NCBI GenBank assembly: GCA_945946745.1
Contig: CAMEWZ010000066.1
Coordinates: 1-8,750 of the forward strand
Source: an uncultured Clostridia bacterium
Lineage (GTDB): Bacteria > Bacillota > Clostridia > Oscillospirales > Oscillospiraceae
Direction: 5' to 3'
Length of the DNA: 8,750 bases
Below the pieces are notes generated by a model, which worked only from the letters and a program-made list of their open reading frames with translations, was not told the DNA's origin and ran no database searches. The stretch's first letter is position 1. Every line of letters starts with the position of its first letter. Shown piece after piece: positions 1 to 5,813 of the stretch. The position numbers and the translations under genes were made by a program.

Positions 1-78
1 AAGTGTGGAGTTTGAAGTGGAAGAGTGTGAAGGAATGTGCGAAATCACTTCACACTCCACACTCCTAACTCCACACTT
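1..78. repeat. Imperfect inverted repeat rich in GTGTGGAGT / ACTCCACACT
   Basis: The outer arms 1-12 and 67-78 are exact reverse complements (AAGTGTGGAGTT / AACTCCACACTT). The inner arms 23-32 and 48-57 are also exact complements (GAGTGTGAAG / CTTCACACTC). Together they could form a long, interrupted hairpin just upstream of the MATE gene's ribosome site. One strand is almost all purine plus T, as in interspersed low-complexity repeats of gut Firmicutes; that likeness is from memory, not a search. The repeat may begin before the window, so its full extent is unknown. It has no strong U-tract, so I do not call it a terminator. Confidence 0.7.
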
Positions 79-83
79 TCTAT

Positions 84-90
84 GAGGAGA
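84..90 (+). promoter_or_regulatory. Ribosome binding site deciding the MATE start
   Basis: GAGGAGA lies only two bases before the first ATG (93) but five before the second, in-frame ATG (96). Normal Shine-Dalgarno spacing favours initiation at 96, which would drop one methionine from the protein. Confidence 0.6.
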
Positions 91-92
91 TT

Positions 93-1475
93 ATGATGAA
101 GCGTTACATCGGAGACAAGGCGTTCTACCGCCGTGTCTTTGGGGTGGCCGTACCCATTATGATCCAAAACGGCATTTCCAACTTTGTCTCCCTGCTGGAC
201 AACATCATGGTTGGCCAGGTGGGGACCATTCCCATGAGCGGCGTGTCCATTGTCAATGGACTGCTGTTCGTATTCAACCTGTGTGTGTTCGGCGCCAGCT
301 CCGGGGCGGGAATTTTTACCGCCCAGTTCCATGGCTCCAATGATGACGAGGGCGTGCGCCATACCTTCCGGTTCAAGGTGCTGGTCTGCCTGGCCCTCAC
401 CCTGGCGGGCTGCGCCCTGTTTCTGGAGGGCGGCAGCACTCTAATTGGGCTGTACCTCACCGGCGAGGGCGAGGCGGCTACCGCCCAGGGAGCGCTGGAC
501 TATGGCCTGCGCTATCTCCATGTGATGCTCTGGGGCCTGCTGCCCTTTGCCCTGACCAACGCCTATTCCAGCACCCTCCGGGAGACCGGGGAGACCGTGG
601 TTCCCATGACCGCCGGTATCACAGCGGTGACGGTGAACCTTTGCCTAAACTATGTGCTGATCTTCGGCCACTTCGGCGCGCCGAAAATGGGCGTGGAAGG
701 CGCGGCTCTGGCCACGGTGATCTCCCGGTATGTGGAGCTGGCCATCGTGTCCGGCTGGACCCATTCCCACCGGGAGCGCAACCCCTTTATCCTGGGAGCC
801 TACCGCAGTCTCTATATCCCCGGAAAACTGCTGAAAAACATCGCCGTCAAAGGAATGCCCCTGCTGGTCAACGAGTTCCTGTGGTCTACCGGCATTGCTT
901 TTATGAACCAATGCTATTCCATCTGCGGCCTGGACGTGGTGCCCGCTATGAACATCTGCAGCACATTGTTCAACCTGGGCAGCGTGGTGTACCTGTCCAT
1001 GGGCAATGCTGTGGGCATTATCATGGGGCAGATGCTGGGCGCGGGGCATCCGGAACCGGAGGTCCGGGATACCAACCGGAAGCTCATTGCCGTTTCCGTC
1101 ACCTCCGGGCTTGTGTTCGGCGGATTGATGGCGGCGGTGTCCGGACTATTCCCCCAGATCTACAACACCACCGACGCCGTGCGGCACCTGGCCACCCAGC
1201 TGATCTGTATCTGCGCGTTTATGATGCCCTTCGGCTCCTACATCAACGCCACCTATTTCACCCTCCGATCCGGCGGCCAGACCATGGTCACCTTCCTGTT
1301 TGACAGCTGCTTTGTCTGGGTATGCTGCGTGCCTCTGGCCTTCTGCCTGAGCCGGTTTGCCCACCTGTCCATTCTGCCCCTGTATGCCATCTGCCAGGGT
1401 ACCGACCTGATCAAATGCGTCGTCGGCGCCTTCATGCTGAAGCAGGGAAAGTGGATTCAGAATCTGACGCTATAA
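93..1475 (+). CDS. MATE family multidrug/cation efflux transporter
   Basis: The gene encodes a polytopic inner-membrane protein of 460 residues, the usual length for the MATE family. These 12-helix proteins expel drugs or metabolites in exchange for Na+ or H+. Hydrophobic segments recur along the whole chain. Family-like features include the N-terminal VAVPIMIQNGISNFVSLLDN segment (about 18-37), the LNYVLIFG...MGVEGAALAT stretch (about 185-208), and the second-half AVGIIMGQMLGAG (306-318), which matches the internal repeat of MATE N- and C-lobes. The start may be the second ATG at 96 because of ribosome-site spacing. The gene stands alone: an inverted repeat lies upstream and a hairpin follows the stop. 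No promoter is evident inside the window, so it probably lies beyond the left edge. Substrate and subgroup (NorM-like or DinF-like) cannot be settled here. The family call is firm, the substrate is unknown. Confidence 0.93.
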   Translation: MMKRYIGDKAFYRRVFGVAVPIMIQNGISNFVSLLDNIMVGQVGTIPMSGVSIVNGLLFVFNLCVFGASSGAGIFTAQFHGSNDDEGVRHTFRFKVLVCLALTLAGCALFLEGGSTLIGLYLTGEGEAATAQGALDYGLRYLHVMLWGLLPFALTNAYSSTLRETGETVVPMTAGITAVTVNLCLNYVLIFGHFGAPKMGVEGAALATVISRYVELAIVSGWTHSHRERNPFILGAYRSLYIPGKLLKNIAVKGMPLLVNEFLWSTGIAFMNQCYSICGLDVVPAMNICSTLFNLGSVVYLSMGNAVGIIMGQMLGAGHPEPEVRDTNRKLIAVSVTSGLVFGGLMAAVSGLFPQIYNTTDAVRHLATQLICICAFMMPFGSYINATYFTLRSGGQTMVTFLFDSCFVWVCCVPLAFCLSRFAHLSILPLYAICQGTDLIKCVVGAFMLKQGKWIQNLTL

Positions 1476-1481
1476 TGCAGG

Positions 1482-1509
1482 CAGCAGCCGTCCAGAGGGG
1501 CGGCTGCTG
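1482..1509 (+). terminator. Hairpin after the MATE gene
   Basis: CAGCAGCCGTCC pairs with GGGCGGCTGCTG (one T-G wobble), giving a 12-bp GC-rich stem closed by an AGAG tetraloop, seven bases after the stop codon. The following sequence (TATTGCTGTTATG) is only weakly T-rich, so termination may be imperfect. Confidence 0.6.
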
Positions 1510-1517
1510 TATTGCTG

Positions 1518-1589
1518 TTATGCCGCCGCATCCAGCATGTTTTCGATGAAAATTCCATATCCGGCGGTGGGATCGTTCACCAGCACATG
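1518..1589 (-). pseudogene. Isolated 3'-terminal fragment of a spoIVB-like gene
   Basis: Read on the minus strand, 1589 to 1518 encodes HVLVNDPTAGYGIFIENM followed by LDAAA and a TAA stop (1518-1520). This is the C-terminal tail of the complete SpoIVB-like protein at 2312-3277, which ends in LDAVS. Positions 1526-1589 match 2320-2383 at 61 of 64 bases. The three differences (1530, 1572, 1584) are all synonymous third-codon positions. Homology stops abruptly at 1590, and no start codon or upstream coding sequence is present, so this is a remnant. The silent-only differences mean the copies diverged while both were functional coding sequence, not as decaying DNA after a local duplication. Confidence 0.85.
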
Positions 1590-1639
1590 AGCAAATTGAG
1601 AATTCCTGCTTTTCAACTATACAACTCTTTAAAAGGGAC

Positions 1640-1668
1640 TTGTAATCAAGCAAGATTTTGATTAAAAT
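1640..1668 (+). promoter_or_regulatory. Candidate sigma-A promoter for the small membrane protein gene
   Basis: TTGTAA (1640-1645) and TAAAAT (1663-1668) are separated by 17 bases, and the AGGAGG ribosome site (1707-1712) lies about 40 bases downstream. A weaker alternative pair is TTGAGA (1596-1601) and TATACA (1618-1623), 16 apart. Both lie to the right of the spoIVB scrap, inside the A+T-rich segment, so the gene appears to carry its own promoter. Confidence 0.5.
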
Positions 1669-1716
1669 AGGAGAAAGCATAACAGTAAAAGGAATTCCAG
1701 CAGTACAGGAGGAAAA

Positions 1717-2196
1717 ATGACGCTCAATATTCACAACACCACACCGGCTTCCAAAACACCGAAATGGTTAAAATGTATGCTTTTCGGAACATTTGCGCTT
1801 ATGTACAGCATATTTGCTTTGGGGGCCTTTGCTGTTATTGCATACGCCGGTCAAATTGCGACCGGTATGCTTCTTGCCATATTGCCGCTTTTGTTTCTCT
1901 TGTGGTTTCTTTGGGATCGGAAAAACTTGGCAAATTCCTGTATTGAAATATCGAAAGAAGAAGTTACTATCATTGAGTATCCGCTGGGTCGAAAGACTGT
2001 TAATCATATTGCATATGGGCAGATCGATCATGCCAGATTGATTCGGCCGTATTCCTGGGAACTCCGTGGTCCAAGAATCAAAGATTTGGGAATTCCTTAT
2101 ATTGTCTTTTTCGATAAAAGTGGAAAGCAACTGTTCAAAATACTCGCTTATCCCGAGAGCCTTAAATTTCAGCAGTCCGTTACGGAGCTTCAATAA
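1717..2196 (+). CDS. Small membrane protein with two N-terminal helices and a possible PH-like domain
   Basis: I do not recognise a named family. The 159-residue protein has a short polar N-terminus, two hydrophobic helices (about 17-43 and 46-66), and then a soluble C-terminal part (67-159) of alternating beta-like strands. The pattern (CIEISKEEVTI, a YGQIDHARLI strand, IVFFDKSGKQLFKIL, and a final amphipathic helix near 148-159) resembles bacterial PH-like domains attached to membrane hairpins; this is inference from pattern, not a match. AGGAGG (1707-1712) precedes the ATG by four bases. Base composition is visibly more A+T-rich than the flanking genes, with many AAA, ATT and TTT codons. 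The gene lies between two copies of the spoIVB 3' end, with its own promoter candidate and terminator, which points to acquisition as a unit. The ORF is very likely real; its role is unknown. Confidence 0.8.
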   Translation: MTLNIHNTTPASKTPKWLKCMLFGTFALMYSIFALGAFAVIAYAGQIATGMLLAILPLLFLLWFLWDRKNLANSCIEISKEEVTIIEYPLGRKTVNHIAYGQIDHARLIRPYSWELRGPRIKDLGIPYIVFFDKSGKQLFKILAYPESLKFQQSVTELQ

Positions 2197-2202
2197 TCCG
2201 GG

Positions 2203-2229
2203 AAAGCGTGGGCAAATCGCCCACGCTTT
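2203..2229. terminator. Strong hairpin terminator, possibly bidirectional
   Basis: AAAGCGTGGGC (2203-2213) pairs perfectly with GCCCACGCTTT (2219-2229) around a five-base loop, an 11-bp stem, followed by TTTTGCTG. It starts seven bases after the stop of the small membrane protein gene. A-rich left and T-rich right flanks mean it could also stop leftward transcripts from the spoIVB-like gene ending at 2312. Confidence 0.85.
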
Positions 2230-2311
2230 TGCTGTATAAGTCATTTGATTGAAAACCGCAACAATGTGGAAACGCTGTATTATCTTCCAGCATGATTTGC
2301 CGTATTTTCCG

Positions 2312-3277
2312 CTAAGATACCGCGTCCAGCATGTTTTCGATGAAAATTCCATATCCGGCGGTGGGGTCGTTCACCAGTACATGGGTCACCGCGCCGATGA
2401 GCTTGCCGTCCTGAATGATTGGCGAACCCGACATACCCTGGACGATACCCCCTGTAGCGGCGAGAAGATTAGGGTCTGTCACTTTGATCAGAAAATTCCG
2501 GCCGTCCGGGCGGGTTTGGGGATAGATTTTCAAAATATTCACAGAATACTCCTGAGCTTCCCCTCCGGAGACGGTGCAGCGGATGGCGGCTTCCCCGGTG
2601 TGGATTTCCGCATAGTCGGCCACCGGAATGGGCTGTCCCTTCCAGCCCTGGCGGGTGACGCCGAAAACCCCCTGGGGCGTATTGCGCAGCAGCGTGCCGA
2701 AGGCGCTGTCGCAGGCGCTGCCCTTCAGCTGTCCCGGCTCGCCGCTTTTGCCTTTTTTCACAGACTGGATGCTGGCTTCATAGGCTTGGCCCTGGGTCAT
2801 ATGCAGAAGGGTGCCTTTGGAATCGCTGACGCCGTGGCCCAAGGTGCCGAAAACCCCGGTTTCCGGATCGTAAAAGGTGACGGTGCCGATGCCCGCGATG
2901 CCCTGTCGCAGGTAGACGCCCAGCCGGGGACCGTCGGCGGTCTGCTGGGGCGTCAGGCACACTCTGCTCAGCTTGCCGCCCCGGCGCACCGTCAGCTCCA
3001 CCGGGCCGCTGCTTTGATTCAAGGCGGTGCGGACATCCTCGGCACAGTCAATGGCGGTTTCGCCAATGGTGACAAGCTCATCGCCGATTTTCAGTCCGGC
3101 GCTGCGGGCGGTGTTCCCCAGGGCGTCATCGTAAGCGACCACGGTCAAGGTATCGCTGCCCAGCTGCAAGCCAATCACCTGTCCCACTGGAATGAGAAGC
3201 TCCGCTGCCTGGATATGCAGCGGCAGCGAAGTCAGCAGCGCCGCCGCCAAAGCGATGGCGCGAAAGAATCGTTTCAT
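2312..3277 (-). CDS. spoIVB: SpoIVB-type sporulation serine protease (S55 family) with PDZ domain
   Basis: In the known system, SpoIVB is made in the forespore, is secreted into the intermembrane space, and cleaves SpoIVFA so that SpoIVFB can process pro-sigma-K. This 321-residue protein has a basic N-terminus and hydrophobic signal/anchor (about 3-24), a PDZ-like domain (about 30-110, with GLKIGDELVTIG at 61-72), and a peptidase domain. GTLGHG contains the expected catalytic His148, KVTDPNLL contains Asp268, and VQGMSGSPI contains Ser283. Asp and Ser are 15 residues apart, the same separation as D363 and S378 of B. subtilis SpoIVB. The C-terminal block after residue 295 is the part duplicated at 1518-1589. 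The protein is about 100 residues shorter than the Bacillus enzyme, mostly before the PDZ domain. AGGAGG (rc of 3286-3291) supports the start. It is transcribed divergently from iscS, with a forespore-type promoter candidate upstream. A non-sporulation paralog cannot be excluded. Confidence 0.92.
   Translation of the reverse strand: MKRFFRAIALAAALLTSLPLHIQAAELLIPVGQVIGLQLGSDTLTVVAYDDALGNTARSAGLKIGDELVTIGETAIDCAEDVRTALNQSSGPVELTVRRGGKLSRVCLTPQQTADGPRLGVYLRQGIAGIGTVTFYDPETGVFGTLGHGVSDSKGTLLHMTQGQAYEASIQSVKKGKSGEPGQLKGSACDSAFGTLLRNTPQGVFGVTRQGWKGQPIPVADYAEIHTGEAAIRCTVSGGEAQEYSVNILKIYPQTRPDGRNFLIKVTDPNLLAATGGIVQGMSGSPIIQDGKLIGAVTHVLVNDPTAGYGIFIENMLDAVS
2320..2383. repeat. Right copy of the 64-bp spoIVB 3'-end direct repeat
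   Basis: This is the partner of 1526-1589, in the same orientation at an offset of exactly 794 bases, with 61 of 64 identical positions and no gaps. Here it forms the living C-terminal coding region of the spoIVB-like gene. The two copies bound the A+T-rich segment 1590-2319. Confidence 0.9.
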
Positions 3278-3306
3278 AGTTCAGCCCTCCTTTTTGTCTG
3301 CCTTCT

Positions 3307-3335
3307 TAATATGACCCGCGCCGGAGAATGTAACC
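3307..3335 (-). promoter_or_regulatory. Candidate forespore (sigma-F/sigma-G-like) promoter of spoIVB
   Basis: On the minus strand, GGTTA (3335-3331) lies 14 bases before GGTCATATTA (3316-3307). CATATTA fits the sigma-G -10 consensus CATNNTA with a 17-base spacer. GGTCATATTA fits the sigma-F -10 consensus (GGNRANAHTR) at nine of ten positions, and GGTTA fits the sigma-F -35 (GYWTA) at four of five. The implied start point is near 3300, about ten bases before the ribosome site. In B. subtilis spoIVB is read by exactly these two sigma factors. The -35 match to sigma-G is weak. Confidence 0.5.
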
Positions 3336-3446
3336 GCTGAAAAAGTCGAAAAAAGAGGAAGGGACTGGCAAAGAAAAAACGACTTGTTCGCATCCATGGC
3401 AGGACGCCCACCTAAGGAAAAAGCAACCCCAGTTTTGATTTGCCTA

Positions 3447-3475
3447 TTGACAAAGTAGGTAAGTGATGCTATATT
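3447..3475 (+). promoter_or_regulatory. Sigma-A promoter of the isc operon
   Basis: A perfect TTGACA (3447-3452) and TATATT (3470-3475, five of six) are separated by the ideal 17 bases. The predicted start point near 3482 gives a leader of about 40 bases with AGGAGG at 3505-3510. Operator-like half-sites overlap the spacer and -10 element. Confidence 0.85.
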
Positions 3476-3496
3476 ACCTATGAAAATGCTAGGTAA
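3456..3496 (+). promoter_or_regulatory. Probable Rrf2/IscR operator: three TAGGTAA half-sites
   Basis: TAGGTAA occurs at 3456-3462, its exact reverse complement TTACCTA at 3474-3480, and TAGGTAA again at 3490-3496. The first two form an inverted pair across the promoter spacer and the -10 end. The second and third form another inverted pair over the start point. Binding here would block RNA polymerase. The likely ligand is the Rrf2 protein encoded by the third gene of the operon, giving negative feedback; that assignment is inference. Confidence 0.65.
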
Positions 3497-3520
3497 ATTC
3501 CAACAGGAGGTTTTCCATCC

Positions 3521-4708
3521 ATGCGCGTTTATGCAGACAATGCGGCAACCACCGCTATGAGCCAGGTGGCCATTGATGCCATGCTGCCATATTTTGACAA
3601 AATTTACGGCAACCCTTCCTCCCTCCACTCCGTGGGCCAGGAGGCCAAGGAAGCCCTGGACGCCGCCCGGGAGACGGTCGCCAACTGCCTGGGCTGCGAG
3701 CCTCGGGAGATTATCTTCACCTCCGGCGGCAGCGAGGCCGACAACCAGGCCATCATTTCCGCTGCCCGCTACGGCCAGCGGAAAGGGAAGAAGCACATCA
3801 TCTCCACCGCCTTTGAGCACCACGCGGTGCTGCACACCCTGGCCAAGCTGGAAAAAGAGGGCTTTGAAGTCACCTATCTGGATGTGCGCCAGGGGCACAA
3901 CGTCACCGCCCGGCAGGTGAAGGACGCCATCCGTCCCGACACCTGCCTGGTGACCACCATGTACGCCAACAACGAGATCGGTTCCGTGCTGCCCATCGCC
4001 GAGATTGGCGCGATTTGCAAGGAGGCAGGCGTGCCTTTCCACACCGACGCGGTTCAGGCCGTCGGCCACCTGCACATCAACGTGAAGGAACAGAACATCG
4101 ACATGCTGAGCCTGTCCGCCCACAAGTTCCACGGCCCCAAGGGCGTGGGCGCCCTGTATGTCCGCCGGGGCTTCCCCCTGGTGAACATCATCGAGGGCGG
4201 CGCCCAGGAGCGGGGTAAGCGGGCCGGCACGGAGAATCTGCCCGGCATCTGCGGTATGGCCGCCGCCATGAAGGACGCCTGCGACCACATCGACGAGAAC
4301 ATGCCCCGGGTGGCCGCCATGCGGGATCGGCTGATTGCGGGTCTGTCTCAAATCCCCCACAGCGCCGTAAACGGCGACCTCAAAAACCGGCTGCCCGGAA
4401 ACGTCAGCTTCTGCTTTGAGGGCATCGAGGGGGAAAGCCTGCTTCTGCTGCTGGATGCCAACGGCGTCTGCGCCTCCTCTGGCTCCGCCTGCACCTCCGG
4501 CTCCCTGGATCCCAGCCATGTGCTGCTGGCCATTGGCCGGGTGCACGATGTGGCCCACGGTTCCTTGCGGCTGTCCCTCAGCGAGTACAACACCGACGAG
4601 GAAATTGACCACATTCTGAAGGTGGTTCCCGAGGTGGTGCAGTATCTGCGCAGCATGAGCCCTGTGTGGCGTGACCTGCAAAGCGGCAAGCGGCAGTATA
4701 TTCTGTAA
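3521..4708 (+). CDS. iscS: Cysteine desulfurase (IscS/NifS class I)
   Basis: This PLP enzyme converts cysteine to alanine and carries the released sulfur as a persulfide for Fe-S cluster assembly and other thiolation. At 395 residues it is full length. Visible motifs in order are YADNAATTAM near the N-terminus, TSGGSEADNQAI (67-78) for PLP phosphate binding, the active-site His100 in FEHHAV, MYANNEIGS (147-155), HTDAVQ with Asp176 and Gln179, SAHKFHGPKG with the PLP-binding Lys202, ERGKRAGTEN (230-239), and SSGSACTSGS with the catalytic Cys324. All these residues sit four positions before their counterparts in E. coli IscS (H104, D180, Q183, K206, C328). AGGAGG lies ten bases before the ATG. 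It is the first gene of an iscS-iscU-regulator operon driven by the promoter at 3447-3475. A dedicated NifS role is not indicated, as no nif genes are near. Confidence 0.96.
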   Translation: MRVYADNAATTAMSQVAIDAMLPYFDKIYGNPSSLHSVGQEAKEALDAARETVANCLGCEPREIIFTSGGSEADNQAIISAARYGQRKGKKHIISTAFEHHAVLHTLAKLEKEGFEVTYLDVRQGHNVTARQVKDAIRPDTCLVTTMYANNEIGSVLPIAEIGAICKEAGVPFHTDAVQAVGHLHINVKEQNIDMLSLSAHKFHGPKGVGALYVRRGFPLVNIIEGGAQERGKRAGTENLPGICGMAAAMKDACDHIDENMPRVAAMRDRLIAGLSQIPHSAVNGDLKNRLPGNVSFCFEGIEGESLLLLLDANGVCASSGSACTSGSLDPSHVLLAIGRVHDVAHGSLRLSLSEYNTDEEIDHILKVVPEVVQYLRSMSPVWRDLQSGKRQYIL

Positions 4709-4733
4709 ATTTTGAAGTAAGGAGTTTATCGAT

Positions 4734-5162
4734 ATGGCACTGTACAGCGAAAAAGTGATGGATCATTTCATGCACCCCCGGAACGTGGGCGTGATTGAGG
4801 ACGCCAGCGGCGTGGGCGAGGTTGGCAACGCCAAGTGCGGCGATATTATGAAAATTTATCTGAAGGTGGAAAATGACATCATCCAGGATGTGAAGTTCGA
4901 GACCTTCGGCTGCGGCTCCGCCATTGCGTCGTCCTCCATGGCCACGGAAATGATCAAGGGCAAGTCCATCTATGAGGCCATGGCTCTGACCAACAAGGCT
5001 GTGGCGGAGGCCCTGGACGGCCTGCCCGCCCACAAGATGCACTGCTCCGTGCTGGCGGAGGAGGCCATCCATAACGCGCTGAAGGATTACTTCGACCGCA
5101 ACAATATCCCCTACGATAAGAGTCAGTTCCCCGACTGCGAGCATTGCGAGCACTGCGAGTAA
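4734..5162 (+). CDS. iscU: Fe-S cluster assembly scaffold (IscU / NifU N-terminal type)
   Basis: IscU receives sulfur from the desulfurase and iron, builds a [2Fe-2S] cluster, and passes it to target proteins. The 142-residue protein contains the three conserved cluster cysteines: Cys35 in NAKCGDIM (with the conserved Asp37), Cys60 in TFGCGSAIASSS, and Cys104 in KMHCSVLAEEA. The LPPVK chaperone-binding motif of proteobacterial IscU is replaced by LPAHK (97-101), and no hscA or hscB is nearby. An unusual C-terminal tail, PDCEHCEHCE (133-142), adds three cysteines in a CxxCxxC pattern with two histidines. The stop of iscS is 25 bases upstream, with AAGGAG (4719-4724) nine bases before the ATG, and the regulator starts four bases after its stop, so all three are co-transcribed. 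The identification is firm; the purpose of the tail is unknown. Confidence 0.95.
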   Translation: MALYSEKVMDHFMHPRNVGVIEDASGVGEVGNAKCGDIMKIYLKVENDIIQDVKFETFGCGSAIASSSMATEMIKGKSIYEAMALTNKAVAEALDGLPAHKMHCSVLAEEAIHNALKDYFDRNNIPYDKSQFPDCEHCEHCE

Positions 5163-5166
5163 GGCT

Positions 5167-5577
5167 ATGATCGTATCCACCAAAGGACGTTATGCCCTGC
5201 GGGTAATGGTCTGTTTTGCCCAGCGGGGCGGGGAGGAGTACATCCCCCTCAAGGAAATTGCGGAAGCGGAGGGGATTTCCCAAAAATACCTGGAATCCAT
5301 CATGACTACCCTGTCCAAGGCCGGGTTTGTGGACGCCGTCCACGGAAAGGGCGGCGGCTACCGCTTGAACCGCAGCCCGGAGGCGTACACCGTGGGCAGC
5401 ATTCTGAAGCTGACGGAAGGGAGCTTAAGCGCCGTCTCCTGCACCAGCCAGGGCGCCGCAGCCTGTTCCCGGTCAGAGTGCTGCAACGCCCTGCCTATGT
5501 GGGAAAAGCTGGACAAGATGATCGACGATTTCTTCGAGGGCATCACCATTGCGGATCTGCTGAAGGAAACCAAATAA
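5167..5577 (+). CDS. iscR: Rrf2 family transcriptional regulator, IscR-like
   Basis: Rrf2 proteins are dimeric winged-helix regulators, and the IscR branch senses Fe-S status through a bound cluster. The 136-residue protein opens with MIVSTKGRYALRVM, the typical Rrf2 start. A helix-turn-helix follows (about 27-55, including IAEAEGISQKYLESIM) and a wing with GKGGGYRL (60-67). Cys92, Cys100 and the Cys105-Cys106 pair lie where IscR holds its cluster ligands (C92, C98, C104 in E. coli), though the spacing differs. It begins four bases after the iscU stop with only a weak AAGG, so translation is probably coupled to iscU. Being last in the operon, it would be made in proportion to the assembly proteins and could repress them through the TAGGTAA sites at 3456-3496. 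A CymR-like cysteine-metabolism regulator is the main alternative; the cysteine cluster favours IscR. Confidence 0.9.
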   Translation: MIVSTKGRYALRVMVCFAQRGGEEYIPLKEIAEAEGISQKYLESIMTTLSKAGFVDAVHGKGGGYRLNRSPEAYTVGSILKLTEGSLSAVSCTSQGAAACSRSECCNALPMWEKLDKMIDDFFEGITIADLLKETK

Positions 5578-5638
5578 CAGAATATGCATATCCGCTTTCC
5601 TTAGCAAAAGGGGAATATAGCTGGCGAACACCCTCCGT

Positions 5639-5756
5639 AGGGCGGCTTGCCCTCAAGCCGCCGCCTGCGAAGCAGGATTCGTATCATTTCCATCTTACGG
5701 CGGGGCGGCAGAACGCGGTTCGAAATGCGGCGGCGGGCTGAGGGCAGATAAGCCCT
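5639..5756. repeat. GC-rich palindromic intergenic repeat
   Basis: The stretch 5578-5976 holds no gene. Within it, AGGGC (5639-5643) faces GCCCT (5752-5756), TGCCCTCA (5648-5655) faces TGAGGGCA (5739-5746), and GCCGCCGC-rich and TTCGAA-like blocks inside also pair imperfectly, so the whole unit can fold on itself. The left part also contains two nested hairpins: GGCGGCTT/AAGCCGCC (5641-5662) and CCTGC/GCAGG (5664-5676). The 10-base word AGCTGGCGAA flanks the unit at 5619-5628 and 5780-5789. This looks like an interspersed, non-coding palindromic element of REP or MITE type. No transposase is present. Confidence 0.65.
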
Positions 5757-5813
5757 GTTAATCAGCGAAAGCACAATGCAGCTGGCGAAAGCCGATAAAC
5801 ACATAACAGAAAA

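Noticed and set aside
2249..3340. Long plus-strand open frame (363 codons) opposite spoIVB
   Set aside because: It is the antisense shadow of the spoIVB-like gene, which has all catalytic motifs, a signal segment and a good ribosome site. The shadow's protein shows no recognisable domain.
3281..4681. Long minus-strand open frame (466 codons) opposite iscS
   Set aside because: It lies on the reverse of a gene with a complete set of cysteine desulfurase motifs. GC-rich codon bias keeps the reverse frame open, and the product is low-complexity His/Gly/Val-rich.
5578..5640. Terminator immediately after the Rrf2 gene
   Set aside because: The bases right after the stop include an ATATGCATAT palindrome but no GC-rich stem with a T-run; the convincing terminator lies at 5814-5850.
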